A model generated the notes under the pieces. It did no database searches. It saw only the letters and a list, made by a program, of their open reading frames with translations, and was not told the origin of the DNA. From positions 1 through 63,434 of the forward strand of contig CAJTXX010000007.1 of the NCBI GenBank assembly GCA_910584145.1: DNA of 63,434 nucleotides. Direction: 5' to 3'. Shown in pieces: positions 44,325-52,691 of the stretch (within the stretch, counting starts at the first letter, position 1; each line of letters opens with the position of its first letter). The DNA comes from an uncultured Eggerthellaceae bacterium. GTDB taxonomy: Bacteria; Actinomycetota; Coriobacteriia; Coriobacteriales; Eggerthellaceae. The translations under genes and the position numbers were made by a program.

Positions 44325-46123
44325 GCCAGGTCGTCGTGCAGCGCGAACACGGCACGCGTCAGCTCTTCCATGCGCAGGACGTTACGGTCGGTGTAGCGCG
44401 CGCCCGTCATGACGCAGATCAGGTAATCGCGCCCGTTCAGCGTCACGATGCCGTTCTCGCTCACGCATGAGATGTCCTCGGTGTCGCCAGGGTACCATCC
44501 GGCTTTGCTGCGCACGAGCATCGGCTCGGTCATCCGCTCTTGCATGGTAGCGCCCGTGGTGGCCACGCAGGCGCTGATGGCCCCTACGCCAGCGGCGCTG
44601 CTGACGGTGAGCTCTTCCTCAGAGGCGGCCTCTTCGGATGCGGTCTCGCCCTCGCTTGGGGCCTCGCCTTCGCCCGCGCCTTCGGGAGCCGGTGTGCTCG
44701 CAGTGTCTCCCGCTTCCGCTCCGCCCTCTTGCGCGGCGTCGGTCACGGCTTCTTGCCCTTCCGGCGCAGCGTCTGTCTCCACCAAGAGCGCCTCTTCGTT
44801 GGTGAGCGCATCGCGCATGAACGAGGTCTTCGTGGACGCGCACAGCTCGCTCAGCAGTTGCGCGCCCTCGGTGCCGGTCTGCATGTAGGTATAGGCGGTG
44901 CTCCACAGCCGCGCCGCATCGCGCGCGGAGCAGTGCGGGAACCATTCATCGTAGGCCATGCCGCTGTCGGCGCTGACAGATTCGAGCCAGCGAGCCAGGT
45001 CGGCATCGCTGAAGCTGGCTCGCAGCGCCCCGTAGGAGTTGTTGTCGGAATAGATGATCGAGTCGCTGATCATGTTCTCCAGCGTGTCCTGCCCGGAGAA
45101 GCGGAAGGAGCCGCTTTGCGACATGACGCCGTCGCGCACCGCCGAGGTAAGGCTGAATTCTCCGTTCTCGACTTGGTCTATCAGCAGGTAGGCGCAGTAC
45201 AGCGCCTTGAAGGTGCTGGCGCCGTAGATCTCTTGGTCGATGTTGTGCGCAAAACCGCGGCCTGAGCCGATATCCATCAGCAAGAACCCGACCGGCACCT
45301 CTTCGTCGGTGTAATAGGCGAGCGCCTCGTCGAGGGCGGCTGCCCGCTCGGACGACAGCGCGGGGGCGTCGCCTTCCGTCAGGGTGAAGCCGGCCGTGGT
45401 CTGCGCGTCGGCCGCTTCGATGGCCGAGAAGTCGCTCGGCGAGGGGTTCTCGTAGGCTGGATGCGCGGCGAGCGCCCCTTCCAGCGTCGAGGGTGCGCGC
45501 TGCTCCTCCTGCACCTCGGCCGATTCGGGTTCTGGCTGCTCGGCGACGGGCGCAGCCCACGGATGCCACACGAGCAGCGCGATGGCGACGGCGGCCACTG
45601 CGCCGGCAGCATAGCGGGTCATGGTGGTCTGCGTGCGCCCATCGGGCGTGCTGGCGAAAGCGCCGGGCAGCATGTTGCGCTGTATCATGTCCTCGGTGCG
45701 ATGCTGCTTGCGGTTGCGCTTGCGCTTCGCGCCGCCTTGCGGCGGCCGCTTGTTCGCGGGATGCGCTCCGGCATGCGGGGCGTTGTGCGCCTTGCCTTTG
45801 CGCGGCGGCCCGTCTGGCCGGGTGCGCTTATAGCCGTTGTGCTTGCTGGTGCCGTTCGGCTTGCCGTGCTGCTGTTGATGCTGCTTGCTGGGATGATGCC
45901 CGCTTGCGCCCTTGCCACCAGCGGGGTGCGCTTGGTGCCCCTTGGCAGTGCCATGCGAACCTGCGTGACCGTGCGCTGACGCAGACCCTTTCCGGTCTGC
46001 GGACGCAGCGGTGCTGCGATGGCGCTTCCCGCCCTTAGGTCCCGGTTCAGGCCGCGCGCTGCGGGCAGGCTTCGGCTGGCCGGAGGGGCGGTGCCTCCTG
46101 TGGCTATCGGGTGCTCGATCCAT
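44321..46123 (-). CDS. membrane-anchored serine hydrolase of beta-lactamase class A type
   Basis: A 600-aa protein. Residues 1-165 are a very basic His/Lys/Gly/Pro-rich tail, 171-187 a single membrane segment, then an Asp/Glu/Ala-rich linker and a Beta-lactamase2-like domain with the SxxK motif Ser303-Thr-Phe-Lys306 (YGASTFKALY), an SDN-like YSDNNSYGA and a degenerate third motif (KAGW for KTG). An acidic Ala/Glu/Pro/Thr insert of about 80 residues interrupts the domain before the third motif. Family members range from lactamases to wall-linked esterases; with this architecture a wall-acting role is likelier than drug hydrolysis. The start is uncertain: no ribosome site precedes the ATG at 46123, and an internal Met at residue 146 is preceded by GAGG. 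Confidence 0.75.
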   Translation of the reverse strand: MDRAPDSHRRHRPSGQPKPARSARPEPGPKGGKRHRSTAASADRKGSASAHGHAGSHGTAKGHQAHPAGGKGASGHHPSKQHQQQHGKPNGTSKHNGYKRTRPDGPPRKGKAHNAPHAGAHPANKRPPQGGAKRKRNRKQHRTEDMIQRNMLPGAFASTPDGRTQTTMTRYAAGAVAAVAIALLVWHPWAAPVAEQPEPESAEVQEEQRAPSTLEGALAAHPAYENPSPSDFSAIEAADAQTTAGFTLTEGDAPALSSERAAALDEALAYYTDEEVPVGFLLMDIGSGRGFAHNIDQEIYGASTFKALYCAYLLIDQVENGEFSLTSAVRDGVMSQSGSFRFSGQDTLENMISDSIIYSDNNSYGALRASFSDADLARWLESVSADSGMAYDEWFPHCSARDAARLWSTAYTYMQTGTEGAQLLSELCASTKTSFMRDALTNEEALLVETDAAPEGQEAVTDAAQEGGAEAGDTASTPAPEGAGEGEAPSEGETASEEAASEEELTVSSAAGVGAISACVATTGATMQERMTEPMLVRSKAGWYPGDTEDISCVSENGIVTLNGRDYLICVMTGARYTDRNVLRMEELTRAVFALHDDLA

Positions 46124-46153
46124 GCGGATAAGACTAACATCTACCCGGTAGTC

Positions 46154-46180
46154 TTGTAAATCTAGCGCCTGCGCTACAAT
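46154..46180 (+). promoter_or_regulatory. candidate hisS promoter
   Basis: TTGTAA (46154-46159), 15-base spacer, TACAAT (46175-46180), 33 bases before the hisS start. The spacer is short by two bases. Confidence 0.4.
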
Positions 46181-46212
46181 GGTTCCTCCATCGAATCCGA
46201 AAGGTGAGGCAC

Positions 46213-47514
46213 ATGGTTATCAAGGCACCCGAAGGCACGCGCGATCTGCTCCCGAACGAGGCTCTGTTCTGGGAGCGCTTCAAGCGCACGGCGGCCGACG
46301 TGTTCGGGCGCTGCGGCTATGTGCTCATCGACACGCCCATCATGGAGCAGACCGAGCTGTTCGTGCGCGGCATAGGCGAGGCCACCGATGTGGTCAGCAA
46401 GGAGATGTTCACCGCCATATCCGGCGAGAACCTGAAGACCCTGCTCGAGGGCGGCAGCATAAAGGCCAAGAGCCGCCTATCGCTGCGTCCGGAGGGCACG
46501 GCTGGGGTCGTGCGCGCCGTGGTGCAGCACGATCTGGTGCCTCTGGGGGCGCCCCCGGCGAAGCTGATGTATGCAGGGCCCATGTTCCGCGCTGAGCGTC
46601 CGCAGAAGGGTCGGCAGCGCCAGTTCAACCAGATCGGCATCGAATGCTTGGGTGCCGATGACCCTGCGGTGGACGCCGAGGCTATCATCATGTGCATGCG
46701 CTTCTTCGAAGCGGTGGGCATCCCGCGCGCCGACATGCGCCTGCTGCTGAACTCGATGGGCTGCGAGGCGTGCCGCCCGGCGTATCGCGAGCTGGTGCGC
46801 AGCTATATGCAGCAGCACGCGGAGCAGTTGTGCGGAACGTGCATGACGCGCGCCGAGGCGAACCCGCTGCGCGCGTTCGACTGCAAGAACGAGGCGTGCG
46901 CCGCCGTCATGGAGGACGCGCCGAAGATAACCGATCACCTCTGCGACGACTGCCGTGCGCATTACGCCCGTGTGAAAGCGCTGCTCGACGGCGCTGGAGT
47001 AGGGTATATCGAAGATGCGTCGCTGGTGCGCGGGCTCGACTACTACACGCGCACCGTGTTCGAGGTGCAGGTGGACAACGGCATGGGCAGCCAGAACGCC
47101 ATCGGCGGCGGCGGGCGCTACGATAAGCTGGCCGAGGAAGTGGGCGGCAGGCCCACGCCGGGATTCGGGTTCGCCCTGGGCTATGAGCGCTGCGTGCTGG
47201 CGCTGCAAGCGGCTGGCATGGAATTCCCCGAAGCGCAGCGCTGCGATCTGTTCGTGGCCTGCGTCGACGACACGACCCGCACAGCCGCTTTCGAGCTCGC
47301 GCAGGCATGCCGCGATGCCGGTTTCGCCTGCCAGATGGACTACCAGCAGCGCAGCTTGAAGAGCCAGTTCAAGCTCGCCGACAAGCTGCACGCCCGCTAC
47401 GTCGCGGTGCTGGGTCCCGAAGAGCTATCCTGCGGCGTGGCGAAGCTGCGCAACATGCAGAGCCACGAAGAGCAGGAGACCCTCCTCGCCGAGGTGGCTG
47501 CCCGCCTCGCATAA
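46213..47514 (+). CDS. hisS: histidyl-tRNA synthetase
   Basis: Class II synthetase, 433 aa. Motif 1 region APEGTRDLLP, motif 2 MYAGPMFRAERPQKGRQRQF, HisA loop LVRGLDYYTRTVFE and HisB GGGGRYDKL are present, then the C-terminal anticodon-binding domain (ADKLHARYVAVLGPEEL). A Cys-rich insertion (CEACRPAY ... CGTC ... CKNEAC ... CDDC) is normal in Gram-positive enzymes and likely binds zinc. ATG at 46213 follows AGGTGAGG; a GTG nine bases upstream is less likely. It stands alone, unlike the frequent hisS-aspS operon; aspS lies 8 kb away. Confidence 0.96.
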   Translation: MVIKAPEGTRDLLPNEALFWERFKRTAADVFGRCGYVLIDTPIMEQTELFVRGIGEATDVVSKEMFTAISGENLKTLLEGGSIKAKSRLSLRPEGTAGVVRAVVQHDLVPLGAPPAKLMYAGPMFRAERPQKGRQRQFNQIGIECLGADDPAVDAEAIIMCMRFFEAVGIPRADMRLLLNSMGCEACRPAYRELVRSYMQQHAEQLCGTCMTRAEANPLRAFDCKNEACAAVMEDAPKITDHLCDDCRAHYARVKALLDGAGVGYIEDASLVRGLDYYTRTVFEVQVDNGMGSQNAIGGGGRYDKLAEEVGGRPTPGFGFALGYERCVLALQAAGMEFPEAQRCDLFVACVDDTTRTAAFELAQACRDAGFACQMDYQQRSLKSQFKLADKLHARYVAVLGPEELSCGVAKLRNMQSHEEQETLLAEVAARLA

Positions 47515-47523
47515 CGCCACATG

Positions 47524-47844
47524 CTATCCCTGCAAGTCGACGAGGGCGTAGTCGTCCATATTCTGAGAGGTGTGCAAGACGCGCCATACCGTAAGGTGCG
47601 CTGCGTTGAACGAATAGAACAGCCGATAGTTCCCGACGAGGAACGTGCGCCGCTGCTGTATATGCAGATGCTCGTCGCAGAATTCGCGTCCGATCTCGGG
47701 CTGCTCACAGAGCAGGTCGAGCGTTGTGCGAAGGTCAGCGTACCAATCTTCCGCAGCGCGGGGAGCCTTCAGCACGATAGCGATATAGGTGACGATGGAT
47801 TCTATGTCGTATGCGGCGCGCGGTCGCAGATCAACGCTCCGCAT
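47524..47844 (-). CDS. RelE/ParE-family toxin
   Basis: A 106-aa RelE/ParE-fold protein: SVDLRPRAAYDIESIVTYI, RAAEDWYADLRTTLDLLCEQ, IGREFCDEHLHIQQRRTFLV and YRLFYSFNAAHLTVWRVLHT. The mix fits the broad RelE/ParE superfamily; I cannot tell ribosome-dependent nuclease from gyrase inhibitor. Its ATG at 47844 lies 14 bases inside the end of the antitoxin gene, so translation is coupled. It converges on hisS with 9 bases between stops. Confidence 0.85.
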   Translation of the reverse strand: MRSVDLRPRAAYDIESIVTYIAIVLKAPRAAEDWYADLRTTLDLLCEQPEIGREFCDEHLHIQQRRTFLVGNYRLFYSFNAAHLTVWRVLHTSQNMDDYALVDLQG

Positions 47845-48139
47845 CGGCGTAGACCTTCCGCGCATCGTCCAGTATGCGGGCAACGCGCTCGTCCATCTCT
47901 TCGAGCGTAACGGTCTCGGGCATGTATCGGGCTTCTATCTCGGCTTCGCGCAGCTTCATCACATACAGGTCGTGCATGCGCTGCTGCTCGTATGCTTCGC
48001 AGTCGATGACCACGAGGCTGGCTTTGCCGTTCTTGGTCATGAAGATAGGCTGTTGCGTGGTGCGCGCGCATTCGCATACATCGTTCAAGTCGGTGCGCAG
48101 ATCGCTGATCGGGCGTATCGTAGGAACAGGGAGCGCCAT
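47831..48139 (-). CDS. Phd/YefM-type antitoxin
   Basis: A 102-aa antitoxin. The N-terminal domain PVPTIRPISDLRTDLNDVCE ... QPIFMTKNGKASLVVIDCEAY is the Phd/YefM DNA-binding fold; the rest is a charged helix that wraps the toxin (EEMDERVARILDDARKVYADAER). GAAAGGAGC precedes the ATG. It is upstream of the toxin in one operon, behind an AT-rich palindrome. Confidence 0.9.
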   Translation of the reverse strand: MALPVPTIRPISDLRTDLNDVCECARTTQQPIFMTKNGKASLVVIDCEAYEQQRMHDLYVMKLREAEIEARYMPETVTLEEMDERVARILDDARKVYADAER

Positions 48140-48161
48140 CGAAAGCTCCTTTCAAAACCGC

Positions 48162-48210
48162 ATGATATATATAAATATATCATAAATATATAGATATATA
48201 GGTAACAAAA
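48162..48210 (-). promoter_or_regulatory. AT-rich promoter/operator of the Phd-RelE/ParE pair
   Basis: Perfect palindrome ATGATATAT-ATAA-ATATATCAT (48162-48183), adjoined by further ATATAT runs to about 48201. The nearly pure AT block is striking in this GC-rich DNA and lies 23 bases before the antitoxin start; several -10-like hexamers overlap it. Confidence 0.7.
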
Positions 48211-48666
48211 CGATGCAGCACGATCGCTCGAAAGCGTGGCAGATCGCAAGCCGCGATGTACGGCAGACCGAACGAGCGGATGCGCGCGCGAACGAGCCCG
48301 ACGGGGAGCGGCGAATGTGGGCCTTGTCCGGCGAGAACTGCCGCGAAGCGATCCCCGACAATCCGTCTTATTGTTCTCAAAATAGATAGATAATCTATTG
48401 GTAGCATCTTGTAAACACGAAAGAACTATGACACTATGACAATAGTTCAATCAACCATTCATCACCGATGTGGGGAGACATCGTATGGAGGAGTTGGTTC
48501 TATGAGAGCACGTTCTTTAATCATCCTTTTGACCAGCATGTTCTGATCTTGCGCGTTTTATCGCACCGCGTTCGCACGCCCTGAACCGGTGCGCGGAAAA
48601 AGCTGTATCCGATTCCTGAGAGGCCTGGGATCGAGGGGGATCCCGGGGGAGAGAGAGGAGAAGAGG
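48211..48666 (+). promoter_or_regulatory. control region upstream of the DMSO-reductase-type operon
   Basis: No secure gene in these about 450 bases. Candidate sites: inverted repeat AATAGAT / ATCTATT (48381-48387, 48393-48399); inverted repeat GAACTAT / ATAGTTC (48423-48429, 48442-48448) that encloses a tandem CTATGACA-CTATGACA (48426-48441). A 14-codon open frame with GGAGG upstream (48502-48546, MRARSLIILLTSMF) may be a leader peptide. AT-rich from 48360 to 48480. Confidence 0.45.
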
Positions 48667-51072
48667 ATGGGCGAAGAGAGGGCCTTGAGCAGGCGCGCGT
48701 TCATCGCGAGCACGGCGGCGCTGGGCGCGGCGGCAGCCGTGGCGGGCACTGCGGCGCAAACGCTGACCGCCTACGCTGAGGACGACAAGAAGATGGGCGC
48801 AACCAGCAGCGACGCCACCGAGATCAAGCACGCATGGTGCCAGATGTGCGGTCCGGCGAAAACGGCGTGCTCCACGCTGTGCCACATCAAGGATGGCCGC
48901 TGGGTGCACGTGGAGGGCAACCCCGAAGCGGGCAACAATTACGGCCGTGGGTCGAAGACGTTGTGTGCCAAGGGCAACGCCGCCATGCAGGTGCTCTACG
49001 ACCCGGCGCGCCTCACGCATCCGATGAAGCGCGTGGGCGAGAAAGGCGAAGGCAAGTTCGAGCGCACAACGTGGGACGAGGCATACAAAGCCATCTCCGA
49101 CAAGCTGAAGGAGCAGAAAGAGAAGTACGGCCCTGAGTCGTATGGCGTTCTGTCGCCGCAGGCCTATCAGGTGCTCTGGACACTGGGCCGTCGCTTCCTG
49201 AACGTGCATGGCAGCCCGAACTACATGCACAGTGCCATCTGCGCTCTGCAGCGCGCTGCGAGCAAGAAGATCTGCCTGGGGAACGCCGATTGCGACCCGG
49301 GCCAGCTGGACAAGACCAAGCTCTATGTCATTTGGGGCGCGAACCCCGAGAATTCCGCCATCAACCAGGGTAAGCCGAATGCGCGCCTGGACGCCATCGA
49401 GCGCGGCACGAAGGTGATCGACATCCGCCCGATGCTCGACGGCCTCGGCGCTCATGCTGACATCTGGGTGCCCATCCGCCCCGGCACCGATGGTGCGCTC
49501 GCGCTGGCTGTGCTGAATCACATCATCACGAACGACCTGTACGACCACGATTTCACCACCAACTGGTGCAATGGGTTCGATAAGCTCGCCGAGCATGTGA
49601 AGCCCTACACCTCCGATTGGGCGGCGAACATCACCGGTCTTCCCAAGGAGCAGATCGAGGAAGTGGCGCACCTGATGGGCACTACGAAGCCCATGGGCAT
49701 CCTGTACGGCAACGGCATCGGCGACCAGCAGAACGACGGCAACTGGACCTGCATCGCCATCTGCCTCATCGAGGCGATCACCGGCAACCTCGACATCGCC
49801 GGTGGCGGCGGCGCGAAGAAGACCGTTCCCAAGCCGATGTTCGAGACGAAGAAGTTCGACATCCTGACCGATCGTCTGCCCAAGAGCGCCGAGGATGAGG
49901 AGAAGGGCTACTTCGCCGGCATTTCGAAGCTCGTCGCGCCTGAGACGCCGCGTTGGTACCAGAACCCCAAGACGTGGGAGTCGGGTCCGAACTCTGCGTA
50001 CTTCAAGGCGCTCATGAGCATCCTGACCGAGAATCCGTATCCGCTGCGCGCGGTGCTGGGGCAGGCGAGCAACCCCTTCGGCGCGACGCGCCAACCCAAG
50101 AAGATCGCCGAGGCGCTGAAGAAGCTCGACTTCTACTTCGTGCACGATACGCACTGGAACACCTCGTGCGATTACGCCGACTACGTACTGCCGGCCGCGA
50201 CCCATTACGAGTGCTCGCAGCAGTTCGGCACGAAGAACACGCCGGCGGGCACGTTCATCGCCATCAACCAGAAGATCGCTGAGCCGCTGGGCGAATCGCG
50301 CTCCGACTGGGACTTCTACATGGGCCTCGCGCAGGCGATGGGCTATGGCGACGATTTCTGGAACGGCGACATGGATGCATGCCTGAGCGAGCAGCTCGAT
50401 GGGTCGGGCTTCACGCTCGAGGACCTGCGCGCCGCCAACCAGGGCATCTTCGTGGCGCGCACCGATGGCGCCAAGGCCGAAGAGCCCACCTACCAGAATT
50501 ACGAGAAGCTGTTCGCCGACCTGCCCAACGGCAAGGTGCAGTGCTACAACGAGTGGATCGGCGGCAAGCCGAACAACACCGAGACGGGCGCGCTCGGCTA
50601 TCTTCCCGAGTATGTGGGGCCGCCTGAGAGCCTTGCGGGCACTCCGGAGCTGGCTGAGGAATACCCGCTCGTCATCTCTGACGTGCATGCGTACCGCCTG
50701 TGCAACCACAGCTACTACGTCGGCGTGCCGTATCTGCGCGAGCTGCAGCCGTACCCGTGGGTGAAGATCAACCCTGCTACGGCCAAGAAGTACGGCATCG
50801 AGGACGGCGACTGGATGAAGGTGGAGAGCCCGCACGGTTGGGTGAAGCTGCGCGCCGAGTACAAAGAGGGCATCTCTCCCGAGGTGCTGATGACCCGCCG
50901 CGGCTGGTGGCAAGAGTGCGAGGAGTTGGGCCTGCCCGCCTATGGGTGCTTCGATGGCGGCAGCGATTCGACGGTCCTCTACGACTCCACGATCGAGAAT
51001 TTCGATCCGTTCCATTCAGCTATGAGCAAGCAGACGCTGGTGAAGATCAGCAAGCTTGAGGAAGGCGAGTGA
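48667..51072 (+). CDS. Tat-exported molybdopterin oxidoreductase, DMSO reductase family catalytic subunit
   Basis: An 801-aa DmsA/PsrA/PhsA-like protein. Twin-arginine signal LSRRAFIASTAALG at residues 7-20, cleavage near AYA/ED. Fe-S cysteines lie in WCQMCGPAKTACSTLC (58, 61, 68, 72) plus Cys100 27 residues later; the molybdenum ligand is probably Cys192 in YMHSAICALQ. The MGD-binding regions YVIWGANPENSAINQG, IDIRPMLDGLGAHAD and the C-terminal RLCNHSYYVGVPYLREL follow. ATG 48667 follows GAGGAGAAGAGG; upstream codons in frame have no start signal. It heads an operon with an Fe-S subunit, an NrfD-type anchor and TorD. The electron acceptor cannot be named from sequence; related enzymes in gut Eggerthellaceae act on very diverse substrates. 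Confidence 0.93.
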   Translation: MGEERALSRRAFIASTAALGAAAAVAGTAAQTLTAYAEDDKKMGATSSDATEIKHAWCQMCGPAKTACSTLCHIKDGRWVHVEGNPEAGNNYGRGSKTLCAKGNAAMQVLYDPARLTHPMKRVGEKGEGKFERTTWDEAYKAISDKLKEQKEKYGPESYGVLSPQAYQVLWTLGRRFLNVHGSPNYMHSAICALQRAASKKICLGNADCDPGQLDKTKLYVIWGANPENSAINQGKPNARLDAIERGTKVIDIRPMLDGLGAHADIWVPIRPGTDGALALAVLNHIITNDLYDHDFTTNWCNGFDKLAEHVKPYTSDWAANITGLPKEQIEEVAHLMGTTKPMGILYGNGIGDQQNDGNWTCIAICLIEAITGNLDIAGGGGAKKTVPKPMFETKKFDILTDRLPKSAEDEEKGYFAGISKLVAPETPRWYQNPKTWESGPNSAYFKALMSILTENPYPLRAVLGQASNPFGATRQPKKIAEALKKLDFYFVHDTHWNTSCDYADYVLPAATHYECSQQFGTKNTPAGTFIAINQKIAEPLGESRSDWDFYMGLAQAMGYGDDFWNGDMDACLSEQLDGSGFTLEDLRAANQGIFVARTDGAKAEEPTYQNYEKLFADLPNGKVQCYNEWIGGKPNNTETGALGYLPEYVGPPESLAGTPELAEEYPLVISDVHAYRLCNHSYYVGVPYLRELQPYPWVKINPATAKKYGIEDGDWMKVESPHGWVKLRAEYKEGISPEVLMTRRGWWQECEELGLPAYGCFDGGSDSTVLYDSTIENFDPFHSAMSKQTLVKISKLEEGE

Positions 51073-51074
51073 TC

Positions 51075-51608
51075 ATGGGAAAGCAATACGGCTTTTATGC
51101 GGATACCAGCCGTTGCATCAAGTGCTGGGCATGCGAGGTGGCTTGCAAGCAGTGGAATGACATCAAGGCGGGCACGGTGTCGCGCCGCAAGGTGCACGAG
51201 ATCGACAGCGGCACCTTCCCTGACACGCACCGCACGTTCGTGAGCATGTCGTGCATGCACTGCGAGAAGCCCGCGTGCGAGAAGGTATGCCCGGCGGGCG
51301 CCATCAGCAAGCGCGAGCAGGACGGCATCGTCACGGTGGACAAGGACAAGTGCATCGGCTGCCACTACTGCTTCTTCGCGTGCCCCTTCGGTGTGCCCGA
51401 GTATACCGAAGCTGGCATGGATAAGTGCGACGCGTGCCTGGGCAACGGCGTGAAGATCGACGAGGGCGAGAAGCCGCACTGCGTGGCCACCTGCCCCACG
51501 AAGGCGCTGCACTTCGGGCCGATGGACGAGCTGCGCGAGATGCAAGCGCAGAAGACGGCCAAGAACGTCGTATCCGACTCGACTAAACCGTCGTTCATCG
51601 CGTCATAA
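51075..51608 (+). CDS. four-cluster ferredoxin-like subunit (DmsB-like)
   Basis: A 177-aa electron-transfer subunit with sixteen-cysteine organisation for four [4Fe-4S] clusters: CIKCWACEVACKQWND, CMHCEKPACEKVCP, CIGCHYCFFACPFG and CDACLGNG ... CVATCP. No signal peptide; such subunits ride out with the Tat-exported partner. ATG at 51075; a GTG at 51069 is a poor alternative. Two bases after the catalytic gene, so tightly coupled. Passes electrons from the membrane anchor to the molybdenum subunit. Confidence 0.94.
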   Translation: MGKQYGFYADTSRCIKCWACEVACKQWNDIKAGTVSRRKVHEIDSGTFPDTHRTFVSMSCMHCEKPACEKVCPAGAISKREQDGIVTVDKDKCIGCHYCFFACPFGVPEYTEAGMDKCDACLGNGVKIDEGEKPHCVATCPTKALHFGPMDELREMQAQKTAKNVVSDSTKPSFIAS

Positions 51609-51668
51609 CGGATGACACGAGGGCGCTGCCCGCGCGGCGGCGCCCAGCGATGGCGAAGGAGGTGCATA

Positions 51669-52649
51669 ATGGTTGAGTTGCAAGATACTTGGAGCTGGCT
51701 TCCGGCGATCTATCTGTTCTTCGGCGGCCTGAGCGCGGGGTCGTTCCTGACCGTGGCGCTGGTGAAAGTGCTGCGCCCGGGCAAGTTCCCGAAGACCATC
51801 ATGGGCGGCATGTGGATAACCGTGGGCGCGCTGGCCATCGGGCTGCTCTCGCTGATCTCTGAGGTGGAGAAGCCCTTCCAGGCCATGCTGATGCCGGTGA
51901 GCTTCGTGAACCCCACGTCGTGGATGACCATCGGCGCGTGGCTGCTGCTGGTGTCGTTCATCGTGTTCCTGCTGAATGCGCTGTGCGCGACCGATGGTGT
52001 GGTGGCGTGGCTGGGCAAGTCGTGGAAGGCGCTGCCCGAGAAGCGCGATCGCATCGGGCGGGTGCTGGCGATGATCGGCATGCCACTCGCGCTGTGCGTG
52101 GCGGTGTACACGGGCATCCTGCTGGGTGCGGCGCCGGCCATCCCGCTGTGGAACACGTGGCTGCTGCCGGTGCTGTTCACCATATCGGCGCTGGACACGG
52201 GCTTGGCGGCGGTGCTGATGCTGGCGGCGTTCGTTGAGCGCGATGCCGAGTTCGAGCCGATCCGCTCGCTGGCCGAGAAGGTGGTGATCGGCCTGGTGGT
52301 GCTGGAGGGCATCACGCTGGTGGCGTTCATCGCCTCGATGCAGGCGGCGGGCACGAACCAAGCGGTGTCGGTCGGCATTCTGACCGAAGGCGCGCTGAGC
52401 GTGCAGTTCTGGGTGCTGGTGGTGGTCGTGGGACTGCTGGCTCCGCTGGCCGCGGCGGTGGCGCAGCTGGTGATAGCGCGTACCCGCAAGGACGAGCAGG
52501 TGCTGGCAGCATTGCCGGTAGCAGGCGGCGCCTGCGCGCTGGTCGGCGGCTTCACGCTGCGCTTCGTGGTGCTGGCGGCGGGCATCCATGCCGCGCTGGT
52601 CAGCCCGGTGGCGCTTGAGGCCGTGCAAGGCATCAGCACGTTCCTGTAA
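51669..52649 (+). CDS. NrfD/DmsC-type membrane anchor
   Basis: A 326-aa membrane protein with about nine helices. YLFFGGLSAGSFLTVALVK near the N-terminus is characteristic of NrfD/PsrC-type anchors, as is SWMTIGAWLLLVSF. It should oxidise menaquinol and pass electrons to the Fe-S subunit. AAGGAGGTG lies five bases before the ATG at 51669. Third gene of the operon, 60 bases after the Fe-S subunit. Confidence 0.9.
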   Translation: MVELQDTWSWLPAIYLFFGGLSAGSFLTVALVKVLRPGKFPKTIMGGMWITVGALAIGLLSLISEVEKPFQAMLMPVSFVNPTSWMTIGAWLLLVSFIVFLLNALCATDGVVAWLGKSWKALPEKRDRIGRVLAMIGMPLALCVAVYTGILLGAAPAIPLWNTWLLPVLFTISALDTGLAAVLMLAAFVERDAEFEPIRSLAEKVVIGLVVLEGITLVAFIASMQAAGTNQAVSVGILTEGALSVQFWVLVVVVGLLAPLAAAVAQLVIARTRKDEQVLAALPVAGGACALVGGFTLRFVVLAAGIHAALVSPVALEAVQGISTFL

Positions 52650-52691
52650 GCTGGACATCGGCTGATTCGAGACGAAGGAGAGGATGCGACG

